Shown one piece after another: positions 1 to 5,001 of a stretch of 5,001 nucleotides of DNA. Origin of the DNA: an uncultured Lentisphaeraceae bacterium (GTDB lineage: Bacteria > Verrucomicrobiota > Kiritimatiellia > RFP12 > DVOR01); assembly GCA_946056345.1 (NCBI GenBank), contig CAMGJH010000114.1, positions 1 to 5,001 on the forward strand, read 5' to 3'. The notes under the pieces are model-generated. The model was not told where the DNA came from, made no database searches, and worked only from the letters and a program-made list of their open reading frames with translations. Each line of letters opens with the position of its first letter. Position 1 is the stretch's first letter. The position numbers and the translations under genes are program-made.

Positions 1-29
1 TTATCCCACTTCACCCCCCTCGGCGTCAA
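1..29 (-). promoter_or_regulatory. Possible promoter for a gene beyond the left edge
   Basis: On the minus strand TTGACG (29-24) is followed 18 nt later by GATAA (5-1), which would be a -10 box cut by the window edge. A perfect 10-bp palindrome, TCTGCGCAGA (34-43), lies 4 nt upstream of the -35 and could bind a regulator. The -10 cannot be read completely, so this is tentative. Confidence 0.3.
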
Positions 30-51
30 GCGCTCTGCGCAGAAAGTTGAA

Positions 52-79
52 GCTGACAGCCGACAGCTGGCCGCTGCGG
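52..79. repeat. GCTGNNN-type 7-nt repeats after the djlA-like gene
   Basis: Four consecutive 7-mers on the plus strand read GCTGACA, GCCGACA, GCTGGCC, GCTGCGG. The step and GCTG core resemble the cluster between rpmE and prfA. They also allow short stems, AGCTG/CAGCT at 51-68 and GCCGC/GCGGC at 70-83, but no T-run follows, so a terminator is not supported. Confidence 0.55.
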
Positions 80-89
80 CGGCGCAGAA

Positions 90-869
90 CTACTTCAGCC
101 GCTCGTAGGCGGCGTTGATTTCGGCCATCCGGTCGGAGGCTTGCTTGAGGAGGCTCTCGGGGAGGCCCTGGGCCTGGAGACGATCGGGGTGGAGCTCCTT
201 GACCTTCTGGCGGTAAGCGCGCTTAATCTCCTCGGCTGTGGCGTTGGCAGAGAGGCCGAGGAGGGCGAGGTCGCGCGCACGCTGCGCGGCGGTGTCGACG
301 CGGGGTTGGTGGGCGCGCTGGCGCTCACCGCTGCCAAAGCCGCCCATCATCGGCCGCAGAATGAGCTGCACCAGGGCCAGGGGCAGACCAAAGATTTGCG
401 CCGCGCCGAGCAAAATCTCGCGCGCCGGCGGCGGCAGGTCGCCCTCCGCGCAGGCCACGCGCGCCAGGAAGCGGAAGGTGACCACGCGGACCTCGAAGTT
501 GCCGCAGAGATCGGCCAGCGCCTGCGCGCTCTCGCGCCAAGTGCCGGGGGCCGCCTTCCCTTCGCGGAAGGCCTCCTGGGCCAACTGCAACATCTCGCCC
601 GAGAGCTGCAGCTCGCGGAAGATCCGCTCCACGCCGGCAATCTCGCGCTCGGAGACACGCCCATCGGCCTTGGCAATCTTCCCCAAGAGCGCCATCAGGT
701 GGTAGACATACTTGAGGCGCTGGCGCATCGCTGCCTCGCTCGGCGCGTCGGTGCGCCCAGCGTCACTGCCGCCGCTGCCGCCGCCAAAGAGTTCGCGCAC
801 CAACCACGCCACCGCTCGGAAGAGGAAGGCAAAGAAGAGGATGCCAAAGAGTTGGGAGAGGCAGCCCAT
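90..869 (-). CDS. djlA: DjlA-like membrane-anchored co-chaperone (TerB domain plus C-terminal J domain)
   Basis: Likely inner-membrane-tethered partner of the DnaK chaperone. The 259-aa product (E. coli DjlA is 271) has an N-terminal hydrophobic segment at about 7-27 with a following Arg, a Gly/Ser-rich linker (29-36), a TerB/DjlA-type helical domain at about 50-175, and a J domain at about 199-259. Two TerB acidic repeats are visible: KADGRVSEREI (67-77) and AEGDLPPPAREIL (141-153), and AFREGK (100-105) also recalls DjlA. The HPD motif that stimulates DnaK ATPase is intact at 227-229, in a C-terminal J domain as in DjlA. It starts 13 nt after the prfA stop with only a weak GGGA Shine-Dalgarno, so translation is probably coupled to prfA. 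The architecture is clear; orthology to enterobacterial DjlA, rather than similar domain order, is inferred. Confidence 0.88.
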   Translation of the reverse strand: MGCLSQLFGILFFAFLFRAVAWLVRELFGGGSGGSDAGRTDAPSEAAMRQRLKYVYHLMALLGKIAKADGRVSEREIAGVERIFRELQLSGEMLQLAQEAFREGKAAPGTWRESAQALADLCGNFEVRVVTFRFLARVACAEGDLPPPAREILLGAAQIFGLPLALVQLILRPMMGGFGSGERQRAHQPRVDTAAQRARDLALLGLSANATAEEIKRAYRQKVKELHPDRLQAQGLPESLLKQASDRMAEINAAYERLK

Positions 870-882
870 CGCGTTCCCGTGC

Positions 883-1962
883 TTACGCTTGCTCCGTGGC
901 TGCGGCCAGACGCTGCTTCAGGTCAAAGTCCTCCAACTGCTCGAAGAGGCCATCGAGTTCGCCCTCCATTACGCGGTCGAGGGAGTAGAGGGTGAGATTG
1001 ATGCGATGGTCGGTGAGCCGGTTTTGCGGGAAGTTGTAGGTGCGGATACGCTGGGAGCGGTCGCCGCTGCCGCGCAGGGTCAGGCGCGTGGCCCCGGCCT
1101 TGGCCTCCTCGGCCTGCCGCCGCGCGTCGAGAATGCGCGACTTGAGCACCGCCAATGCCTTTTCCTTATTGCGGTGTTGGCTACGCTCATCCTGACACTG
1201 CGCCACTAACCCCGTGGGCAGGTGCGTAATGCGGATGGCCGAGTAGGTGGTGTTCACCCCCTGCCCGCCGTGACCGCCTGCGCAGAAGATGTCGATGCGC
1301 AGTTCGCTCTCGGGAATCTCCAGCTCGTCCTCTTCGTCGGCCTCCGGCAGCACAATGACCGTCGCTGCCGAGGTGTGGATACGCCCCTGCGCCTCGGTGA
1401 CCGGCACGCGCTGAACCCGGTGCCCGCCGCTCTCGAAGCGAAAGCGCCCATAGGGGCTCTCGCCCCCGGAGATGGTAAAGACCACCTCCTTGTAGCCGCC
1501 GAGTTCGTTTTGCGACTCATCCATCACCGAGAGGGTGTAGCCGTGCGCCTCGCAATACTTCAAGTACATCCGGAAGAGGTCTCCGGCAAAGAGCGCCGCC
1601 TCGTCGCCCCCCGTCCCGGCGCGGATTTCCACCATCGCGTTGCGCTCATCGAGCGGATCGGCCGGCAAGAGCGCGCGCAACAGCCGTTCTTCGGCCTTGG
1701 GCAACTCCGCCTCGGCGCGGGCAATCTCCTCGCGCGCCATCTCGGCCATTTCGGGGTCGGAGGCCATCTCGCGGGCTGCAGCCAGGTCGCTCTCCAGCCC
1801 GAAGGCGTAATCGGCGGCTGCCTCAATACGCTTGAGGCGCGTGTGTTCGCGCAGGACCTCCTGGTACCGCTTGCGATTTCCCGTGACGGCCGGGTCGGCC
1901 ATCTCGGCCTCCACCGCCGCCAGATGCTCCAACGCCTTGGCAATCTGTCCGCGCTCAATCAT
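883..1962 (-). CDS. prfA: Peptide chain release factor 1
   Basis: Recognises UAA and UAG in the ribosomal A site and triggers peptide release. The 359-aa length equals E. coli RF1 (360). Visible in order: the N-terminal helical domain (about 1-105); the RF family block RAGTGGDEAALFAGDLFRMY (114-133); the codon-reading tripeptide Pro-Val-Thr at 187-189, where E. coli RF1 has PAT and RF2 has SPF; the catalytic GGQ at 232-234; then ITHLPTG (245-251) and CQDERSQHRNKEKAL (256-270). PxT rather than SPF makes this RF1. Around GGQ the sequence is CAGGHGGQGVNTTYS, while E. coli has RSSGAGGQHVNTTDS; this looks like lineage variation because GGQ is intact. It may be read from its own weak promoter or through rpmE; the DjlA-like gene follows after 13 nt. 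PrmC, which methylates the GGQ glutamine and is often encoded next to prfA, is not in this window. Confidence 0.98.
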   Translation of the reverse strand: MIERGQIAKALEHLAAVEAEMADPAVTGNRKRYQEVLREHTRLKRIEAAADYAFGLESDLAAAREMASDPEMAEMAREEIARAEAELPKAEERLLRALLPADPLDERNAMVEIRAGTGGDEAALFAGDLFRMYLKYCEAHGYTLSVMDESQNELGGYKEVVFTISGGESPYGRFRFESGGHRVQRVPVTEAQGRIHTSAATVIVLPEADEEDELEIPESELRIDIFCAGGHGGQGVNTTYSAIRITHLPTGLVAQCQDERSQHRNKEKALAVLKSRILDARRQAEEAKAGATRLTLRGSGDRSQRIRTYNFPQNRLTDHRINLTLYSLDRVMEGELDGLFEQLEDFDLKQRLAAATEQA

Positions 1963-1970
1963 CGCCTATG

Positions 1971-1977
1971 CCCTCTC
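1971..1977 (-). promoter_or_regulatory. prfA ribosome binding site
   Basis: GAGAGGG ends 8 nt before the ATG at 1962, a good Shine-Dalgarno sequence at good spacing, which supports this start and the 359-aa length typical of release factor 1. Confidence 0.7.
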
Positions 1978-1988
1978 ACGCGCTATAC

Positions 1989-2075
1989 AAAAAACAGCAA
2001 ACAGCCGGCAACCGCTCCAGCTGCGCCCCGGGCTTCCCGGAGCCGCCTTGCTCCACGCCGCGCTGTTCGCTGTTT
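1989..2075 (-). terminator. Heptamer-repeat hairpin with T-run between rpmE and prfA
   Basis: Reading the minus strand, the arm at 2075-2057 pairs with 2009-1992: 4 plus 14 pairs with a one-base bulge (2061) and one G-U pair. The loop of 47 nt itself holds a CCGGG/CCCGG mini-stem (2028-2040). The descending arm runs into six T residues (1994-1989), the arrangement of a Rho-independent terminator, about 22 nt after the rpmE stop. The large loop weakens the case. If termination is partial, it would act as an attenuator setting the rpmE to prfA ratio. Confidence 0.5.
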
Positions 2076-2085
2076 GCCGCTGTGC
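1992..2085. repeat. 7-nt-spaced AACAGC / GCTGTT short tandem repeats
   Basis: On the plus strand AAACAGC occurs twice head to tail at 1992-2005, and GCTGTTC, GCTGTTT, GCCGCTG follow one another at 2062-2082. The two clusters are inverse of each other and form the hairpin arms described at this place. The 7-nt step matches the cluster at 52-79. Confidence 0.6.
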
Positions 2086-2097
2086 GCAAACGGAAGA

Positions 2098-2298
2098 TTA
2101 CTTCTTGCCGTAGCGCTGCATGAACTTGTCGATGCGCCCTTCGGTGTCCATCACCGTCTTCTTGCCGGTGTAGTAAGGATGGCAAGCCGAGCAGACGTTG
2201 CAGGTCATTTCCTTCTTCGTGGAGCGGGTGTGAATCACGTTGCCGCACGCGCAGGTGATCGTCGCGTCTTCGTACTTGGGATGAATGTCTTTCTTCAT
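2098..2298 (-). CDS. rpmE: 50S ribosomal protein L31 (zinc-binding type)
   Basis: Component of the large ribosomal subunit that bridges to the small subunit head. The 66-aa product opens with [20 protein letters not shown], almost identical to the start of E. coli L31. Cys16 and Cys18 (CxC) and Cys36 and Cys39 (CxxC in CSACHP) are the zinc ligands, so this is the C+ form and not the zinc-free paralog used under zinc starvation. A further Cys33 precedes the CxxC pair. The basic tail [13 protein letters not shown] is typical. It has its own strong promoter, a short leader and a terminator-like hairpin behind it. It is followed by prfA, a gene order common in several bacterial phyla. Identification is secure. 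Confidence 0.98.
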   Translation of the reverse strand: MKKDIHPKYEDATITCACGNVIHTRSTKKEMTCNVCSACHPYYTGKKTVMDTEGRIDKFMQRYGKK

Positions 2299-2308
2299 AA
2301 CGTAAAAG

Positions 2309-2315
2309 CCTTTCT
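2309..2315 (-). promoter_or_regulatory. rpmE ribosome binding site
   Basis: AGAAAGG lies 10 nt before the ATG at 2298. The spacing is slightly long but usable. A GAGG four bases or so further upstream is too distant to be the main site. Confidence 0.5.
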
Positions 2316-2334
2316 ACCTCTAAAAAGTCCTGCT

Positions 2335-2363
2335 ACTATAACACACCGGCGGCGGGCAGTCAA
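2335..2363 (-). promoter_or_regulatory. Sigma-70-type promoter of rpmE
   Basis: On the minus strand TTGACT (2363-2358) and TATAGT (2340-2335) are separated by exactly 17 nt, each matching the consensus at five of six positions. The predicted start is near 2328, giving a leader of about 30 nt before the rpmE ATG. The -35 begins only 2 nt after the hairpin that follows the lyase gene, so rpmE has its own promoter and need not depend on read-through from upstream. Confidence 0.8.
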
Positions 2364-2365
2364 GC

Positions 2366-2392
2366 CCCCGCAGCGCGCACCGCGCTGCGGGG
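2366..2392 (-). terminator. Strong GC hairpin after the lyase gene (possible terminator)
   Basis: Positions 2366-2377 pair perfectly with 2381-2392 (12 bp, nearly all G/C) around a 3-nt loop. It starts 15 nt after the lyase stop, the expected place for a terminator. The minus-strand sequence that follows is GGCTTGACT, with no T-run, so classical intrinsic termination is doubtful. It may instead be a barrier protecting the 3' end, or terminate through another mechanism. Confidence 0.55.
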
Positions 2393-2406
2393 CCGGGGCG
2401 GCGCGC

Positions 2407-3858
2407 TTAGAGCGAGTCGCCAAAGTCCTCGCGGAACTTGGCCACGAGCTTCTCCTGCCAGTCGCCGATGGGTTCGAGGCGGCCGAAGAAGAAGCGCAGC
2501 ACCTTGGGTTCGTCGACGAACTTCAGGCCGCCGACGAGGTGGCGGTTCTTGTAGAGCCATTCCACGCGGTCGATGGCGTATTCCACCTGCGAGAGGGTGT
2601 AGACGCGCCGGGGCATCGCCAGGCGCAGGAGTTCGAGCTCGGCGAAGCGTTCGGACCCATCTTCGTTGCGCTGTTCGGAGAGGGTGCCGCGTTCCATCCC
2701 GCGCACGCCGCCGGCGATGTAGAGCGCGGCGGCCAACGCACCGGCCGGGTACTGCTCGTGGGGGACGTGCGGGAGAATCTCGGTGGCGTTGAGGTGGCAG
2801 CCCAGGCCGCCGGCGGGCAGAATGACCGGCACGCCGCGCTTGTGCAGCTCTTCGGCCATATAGGCGATGAACTGCGGGCCCTGGCTGATGATGTCTTCAT
2901 CCATCGACTCATCGAGGCCGACGGTGATGGCCTCCATCTCGCGCACGGACATGCCGCCGTAGGTGAGGAAGCCTTCGTAGAGGGGGATGAACTCCTTCAT
3001 GTGCAGCTCTTCGGCCTTTTCGCGGATGGCGATGCCGCCGCCGCGCGCGAAGCCGAGCTTGCGGGCCGAGAAGTAGATGATGTCCATCAGGCTGGCAATC
3101 TCGGCGGTGATTTCGCGGATGGTCATCTCCTTGCACGCCGCCTCGCGCTGCTTGATGAAGTAGAGGTTATCTTGCAGGAGCGAGGCATCGAGCACCAGGC
3201 GCAGGCCGTACTGCTTGCAGAGCGCCGAGACCGCACGCATATTCTCCAGCGAGAGCGGCTGGCCGCCGACCAGGTTCGTGCCCGCCTCGATGCGCACAAA
3301 GGGGATGTGCTCGGGGCCGACTTCCTGAATGAGCGCCTCCAAGCGCGGGATGTCGAAGTTGCCCTTGAAGGGGCAATCATTGACCGGCTCGAGGCCTTCC
3401 TTGATAATCAGCTCCTCCACGCGGCCGCCCATGCGGGTGATGTGGGCCTTGGTGGTGGTGAAGTGGAAGTTCATCGGCACCACGTCGCCGGGTTTGACGT
3501 AGGCGCTGGCGAGGATGTTCTCGGCCGCGCGGCCCTGGTGCACCGGCAGAAAGTAGGGGAAGCCCGGGAAGATTTCGCGTACCTTTGCGGACATCCGGTT
3601 GAAGGTCTCCGAGCCGGCGTAGGAGTCATCCGCGCGCAACATTGCCGCCTGCTGCAGGTCGCTCATCGCGTTGACCCCGGAGTCGGTGAGCATATCCATA
3701 AAGATGTCGCGGTTCTGCAACAAGAAGGTGTTGTTCCCCGCTTCATTCATCAACCGCGCGCGCTCCTCCACCGGGGGGAGAAAGAGCTTTTGCACAATGC
3801 GCACCTTGTGCATTTCGAGGGGAAGCGACTTACCGCTGAAAAACTTGACCTTTGCCAT
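2407..3858 (-). CDS. Tryptophanase / tyrosine phenol-lyase family PLP-dependent beta-eliminating lyase
   Basis: Cytoplasmic fold-type I PLP enzyme, 483 aa (E. coli TnaA is 471 and Citrobacter TPL 456). Known members split L-tryptophan or L-tyrosine into indole or phenol plus pyruvate and ammonia. Homology is clear along the whole length: MLTDSGVNAMSD at about 56-67, DDSYAGS at 77-83, HQGRAAEN at 107-114, FTTT at 133-136, GGQPLS at 198-203, YEGFLTYGG at 294-302, LRLAMPRRVYT at 411-421. The PLP lysine is Lys267 in SARK; Arg110, Asn195, Asp224 and Arg412 match conserved family positions. The three residues that mark TPL rather than TnaA (Thr124, Arg381, Phe448) are present as Thr134, Arg390 and Phe456. 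Unlike both, the Arg217 position is Leu227, the GGH histidine (TPL His343) is Leu352, and the lysine before the PLP lysine is Arg266. An extra C-terminal tail of about 20 residues follows. No TnaC-like leader peptide was seen. The family is certain; the substrate is not. The comparisons are from memory of the reference sequences. Confidence 0.93.
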   Translation of the reverse strand: MAKVKFFSGKSLPLEMHKVRIVQKLFLPPVEERARLMNEAGNNTFLLQNRDIFMDMLTDSGVNAMSDLQQAAMLRADDSYAGSETFNRMSAKVREIFPGFPYFLPVHQGRAAENILASAYVKPGDVVPMNFHFTTTKAHITRMGGRVEELIIKEGLEPVNDCPFKGNFDIPRLEALIQEVGPEHIPFVRIEAGTNLVGGQPLSLENMRAVSALCKQYGLRLVLDASLLQDNLYFIKQREAACKEMTIREITAEIASLMDIIYFSARKLGFARGGGIAIREKAEELHMKEFIPLYEGFLTYGGMSVREMEAITVGLDESMDEDIISQGPQFIAYMAEELHKRGVPVILPAGGLGCHLNATEILPHVPHEQYPAGALAAALYIAGGVRGMERGTLSEQRNEDGSERFAELELLRLAMPRRVYTLSQVEYAIDRVEWLYKNRHLVGGLKFVDEPKVLRFFFGRLEPIGDWQEKLVAKFREDFGDSL

Positions 3859-3865
3859 ACGAATA

Positions 3866-3880
3866 CCTTGTCCTTACAAG
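3866..3880 (-). promoter_or_regulatory. Ribosome binding site of the lyase gene within a small hairpin
   Basis: Reading the minus strand, CTTGT-AAGG-ACAAG forms a 5-bp stem with AAGG in the loop (3880-3867), and a second AAGG (3869-3866) ends 7 nt before the ATG at 3858. The second is the better-spaced Shine-Dalgarno sequence and fixes the start. Half of it is inside the stem, so folding could reduce translation modestly. No good promoter was found upstream; the best, TAGACT at 3912-3907, has a poor -35. Confidence 0.45.
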
Positions 3881-3950
3881 AGTGAACAAAAAACCGATTA
3901 CCGCTTAGTCTACACCATTCTCTTGCCCCCACGCAAGCCACCCGCGCCCA

Positions 3951-3995
3951 GCCCGGGCGTGGTGTGGGGGCTCCTCGCCCCCACGCCCCGCGGGC
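3951..3995. repeat. GC-rich inverted repeat in the spacer between the HNH gene and the lyase gene
   Basis: Positions 3962-3971 pair with 3977-3986 (10 bp, including one G-T pair) around the 5-nt loop TCCTC, and 3961/3987 adds one more pair. Outer blocks GGGCGTGG (3955-3962) and CCACGCCC (3981-3988) can pair instead, so two structures compete. No T-run follows on either strand, so it is a poor intrinsic terminator. It lies about 85 nt after the HNH stop and about 95 nt before the lyase start. It may act as a 3' end stabiliser, a Rho-linked pause site, or have no function. The 221-nt spacer shows no convincing gene. Confidence 0.6.
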
Positions 3996-4079
3996 ACTTC
4001 GGCTGAAGGTTACGCACGGGGGCGCGTCAGCACGCATAGGCGGTTTTGCAGGCCGCTGTCCCGGCGGCTAGGCATCGAG

Positions 4080-5001
4080 CTATCCGCGGGCGGCTTTGCG
4101 CAGGTTGCAGGTGCGGCAGAGGAGTTGACAGTTCTCGCGGGTGGTGGGGCCGCCCTTGGACCAGGGCTTAATGTGGTCGGCATCCATCTCCTCCAAGGGG
4201 AAGACCTCGCCGCAGATGGCGCAGCGACCGCCCTGGATTTCGTAGACGGCCTGACGGGTGTTGCCATCGAAGGCGCGCAGGTTGAGGTGGCGCTCGTCGT
4301 GGTCGAGCACATAGGCGTAGATGCCGCTCTGACGCTGCACATCGCTATCGGCCATCAGCCGCGAGACCTCCTTTTCCAGCGCCTGGGCATCGAGCGTGCG
4401 CTCGTGGTGCAGCGTGTAGAGCCGCCCCCAGTCGACCCCCTTGAGCGCCTTGCGGATCTTTGGGAAGGTGCTTTTGGCCCAGGCGATGACGGTTTGGAAG
4501 TGGAGCCAGAGCGCGGCGGCATTGGGGTCGTGCTGATGGGCGGCGAGGTAGGGCTTCGCGCCTACGCCCATCCACTTGAGCGCCGTCTCCAGCAACTCCT
4601 GGCGGATGACATCGGCCTTAACATAATCCTTGGAGAGGCAGTAGGCCGGGCAATTCCGCTTACTGAAGATCTTTTTGGCATCACTCACCAAGGGGCCGCA
4701 GTAGACCGCGTTGAGCAACTCTTGCTCGGTGAGCTGCTCGCCGGCGATGTTGATGGTGCGGAACCAGGCCAACTTCTCGCTTTCGGTGCCACGGCAGACG
4801 TAGACCATTACCTTATAGTCCAGGATGGGCGCCTGCTCGTCGTCCTTTAGATTATGGAAGTAGCGCATATCGTGGGCAAAGTCGCCATGGACGAATTGGC
4901 AGAGGGAGAGGGTCCGCTGCTGCCCATCGATGACCTCGAAGGTGCCATTGCCGCGGTCGGCCCAATACATCACATTCAGCGGATAGCCCTGCTTGACCGT
5001 G
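4080..5001 (-). CDS. DUF262 (GmrSD-type) protein with C-terminal HNH endonuclease domain, 5'-partial
   Basis: Probable nucleotide-dependent DNA nuclease of the type found in phage and foreign-DNA restriction; this role is inferred from the domains. The frame stays open to the window edge, giving 306 visible residues. A GTG at 4973 and ATG at 4970 are in frame, but the DUF262 fold needs residues before them (TVKQGYPLN is read upstream), so they are internal codons. Visible parts, numbered from the edge: the DUF262 signature IDGQQRT at about 24-30, the nucleotide-binding motif of GmrS; the second DUF262 block FRTINIAGEQLTEQELLNA at about 80-98; a helical middle; and a zinc HNH domain with CxxC at 260/263, Asp275-His276, Asn290, CxxC at 295/298 and Asn299. 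GmrSD and SspE proteins carry a DUF1524 nuclease instead, so this is a different pairing. The stop is TAG. No partner gene is visible; more of the system could lie beyond 5001. Domain calls are confident, biological role less so. Confidence 0.9.
   Translation of the reverse strand, partial: TVKQGYPLNVMYWADRGNGTFEVIDGQQRTLSLCQFVHGDFAHDMRYFHNLKDDEQAPILDYKVMVYVCRGTESEKLAWFRTINIAGEQLTEQELLNAVYCGPLVSDAKKIFSKRNCPAYCLSKDYVKADVIRQELLETALKWMGVGAKPYLAAHQHDPNAAALWLHFQTVIAWAKSTFPKIRKALKGVDWGRLYTLHHERTLDAQALEKEVSRLMADSDVQRQSGIYAYVLDHDERHLNLRAFDGNTRQAVYEIQGGRCAICGEVFPLEEMDADHIKPWSKGGPTTRENCQLLCRTCNLRKAARG

Noticed and set aside
1..69. Minus-strand frame reading QLSAVSFNFLRRALDAEGG and ending in TAA at 3-1, possibly a gene tail
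   Set aside because: There is no start codon after the djlA-like stop, and the LSAV pattern is what the 7-nt GCTG repeats give when translated.
141..995. A 284-codon plus-strand frame opposite the djlA-like gene
   Set aside because: It is a mirror of GC-rich codons in a gene with clear TerB and J domains, and shows no domain of its own.
1982..2011. TTGCCG-N18-TATAGC as a prfA promoter
   Set aside because: Both boxes match only four of six positions, and the predicted start would fall within the prfA ribosome binding site.
1222..3885. An 887-codon open frame on the plus strand, antisense to prfA, rpmE and the lyase gene
   Set aside because: It crosses three well-identified genes and their spacers, its translation is His/Ala/Val/Leu-rich with no recognisable domain, and long antisense frames are expected opposite GC-rich codons.
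3750..4037. A 95-codon minus-strand frame upstream of the lyase, considered as a TnaC-like leader peptide
   Set aside because: It overlaps the lyase start by over 100 nt, lacks the Trp...Pro pattern of TnaC, and runs through the inverted repeat.
4968..4973. GTG/ATG codons as the true start of the DUF262-HNH gene
   Set aside because: The frame is open to the window edge, upstream residues fit the DUF262 fold, and no Shine-Dalgarno precedes these codons.
1..5001. CRISPR array, tRNA or rRNA genes, insertion sequence ends
   Set aside because: No regularly spaced long direct repeats, cloverleaf-like segments, rRNA-like sequence or transposase with terminal inverted repeats were seen by reading both strands.

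Overview
The window reads as ordinary chromosome from a GC-rich bacterium. All five supported genes lie on the minus strand, so transcription runs from position 5001 towards 1. A zinc-type ribosomal protein L31, a bacterial release factor 1 and heptamer-spaced GCTG/AACAGC repeats between genes point away from Archaea. I lean towards a Chloroflexota-like (Anaerolineae-type) lineage, but this is a weak impression from protein style and repeat style, not a demonstrated assignment.

Layout in transcription order. (1) 5001-4080: 3' part of a gene for a DUF262 (GmrSD-type) protein ending in a classic zinc HNH nuclease domain; its start is beyond the window edge. (2) 4079-3859: a structured GC-rich spacer with a long inverted repeat. 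(3) 3858-2407: a complete tryptophanase / tyrosine phenol-lyase (TPL) family PLP enzyme. (4) 2406-2299: a very compact spacer with a perfect 12-bp GC hairpin abutting a near-consensus sigma-70 promoter (TTGACT-N17-TATAGT). (5) 2298-2098: rpmE (L31). (6) 2097-1963: a spacer with a large hairpin built from 7-nt repeats and ending in a T-run, probably an intrinsic terminator or attenuator. (7) 1962-883: prfA (release factor 1). (8) 869-90: a DjlA-like membrane-anchored TerB plus J-domain co-chaperone, 13 nt after prfA and surely co-transcribed. (9) 89-1: more 7-nt repeats and a possible promoter for the next gene.

Functionally, rpmE and prfA form a translation block (ribosome subunit protein and termination factor) extended by a chaperone-related gene. 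The beta-eliminating lyase and the DUF262-HNH protein are separate units, one metabolic and one probably defence-related.

The most interesting points are three. The lyase carries all three residues I know to separate TPL from tryptophanase (Thr134, Arg390, Phe456), but it has lost other pocket residues, so its substrate may be neither. The same heptamer repeat style occurs in two spacers and builds the rpmE-prfA hairpin. The DUF262 protein has a zinc HNH domain where GmrSD proteins have DUF1524. I did not see a clear undescribed multi-gene system.
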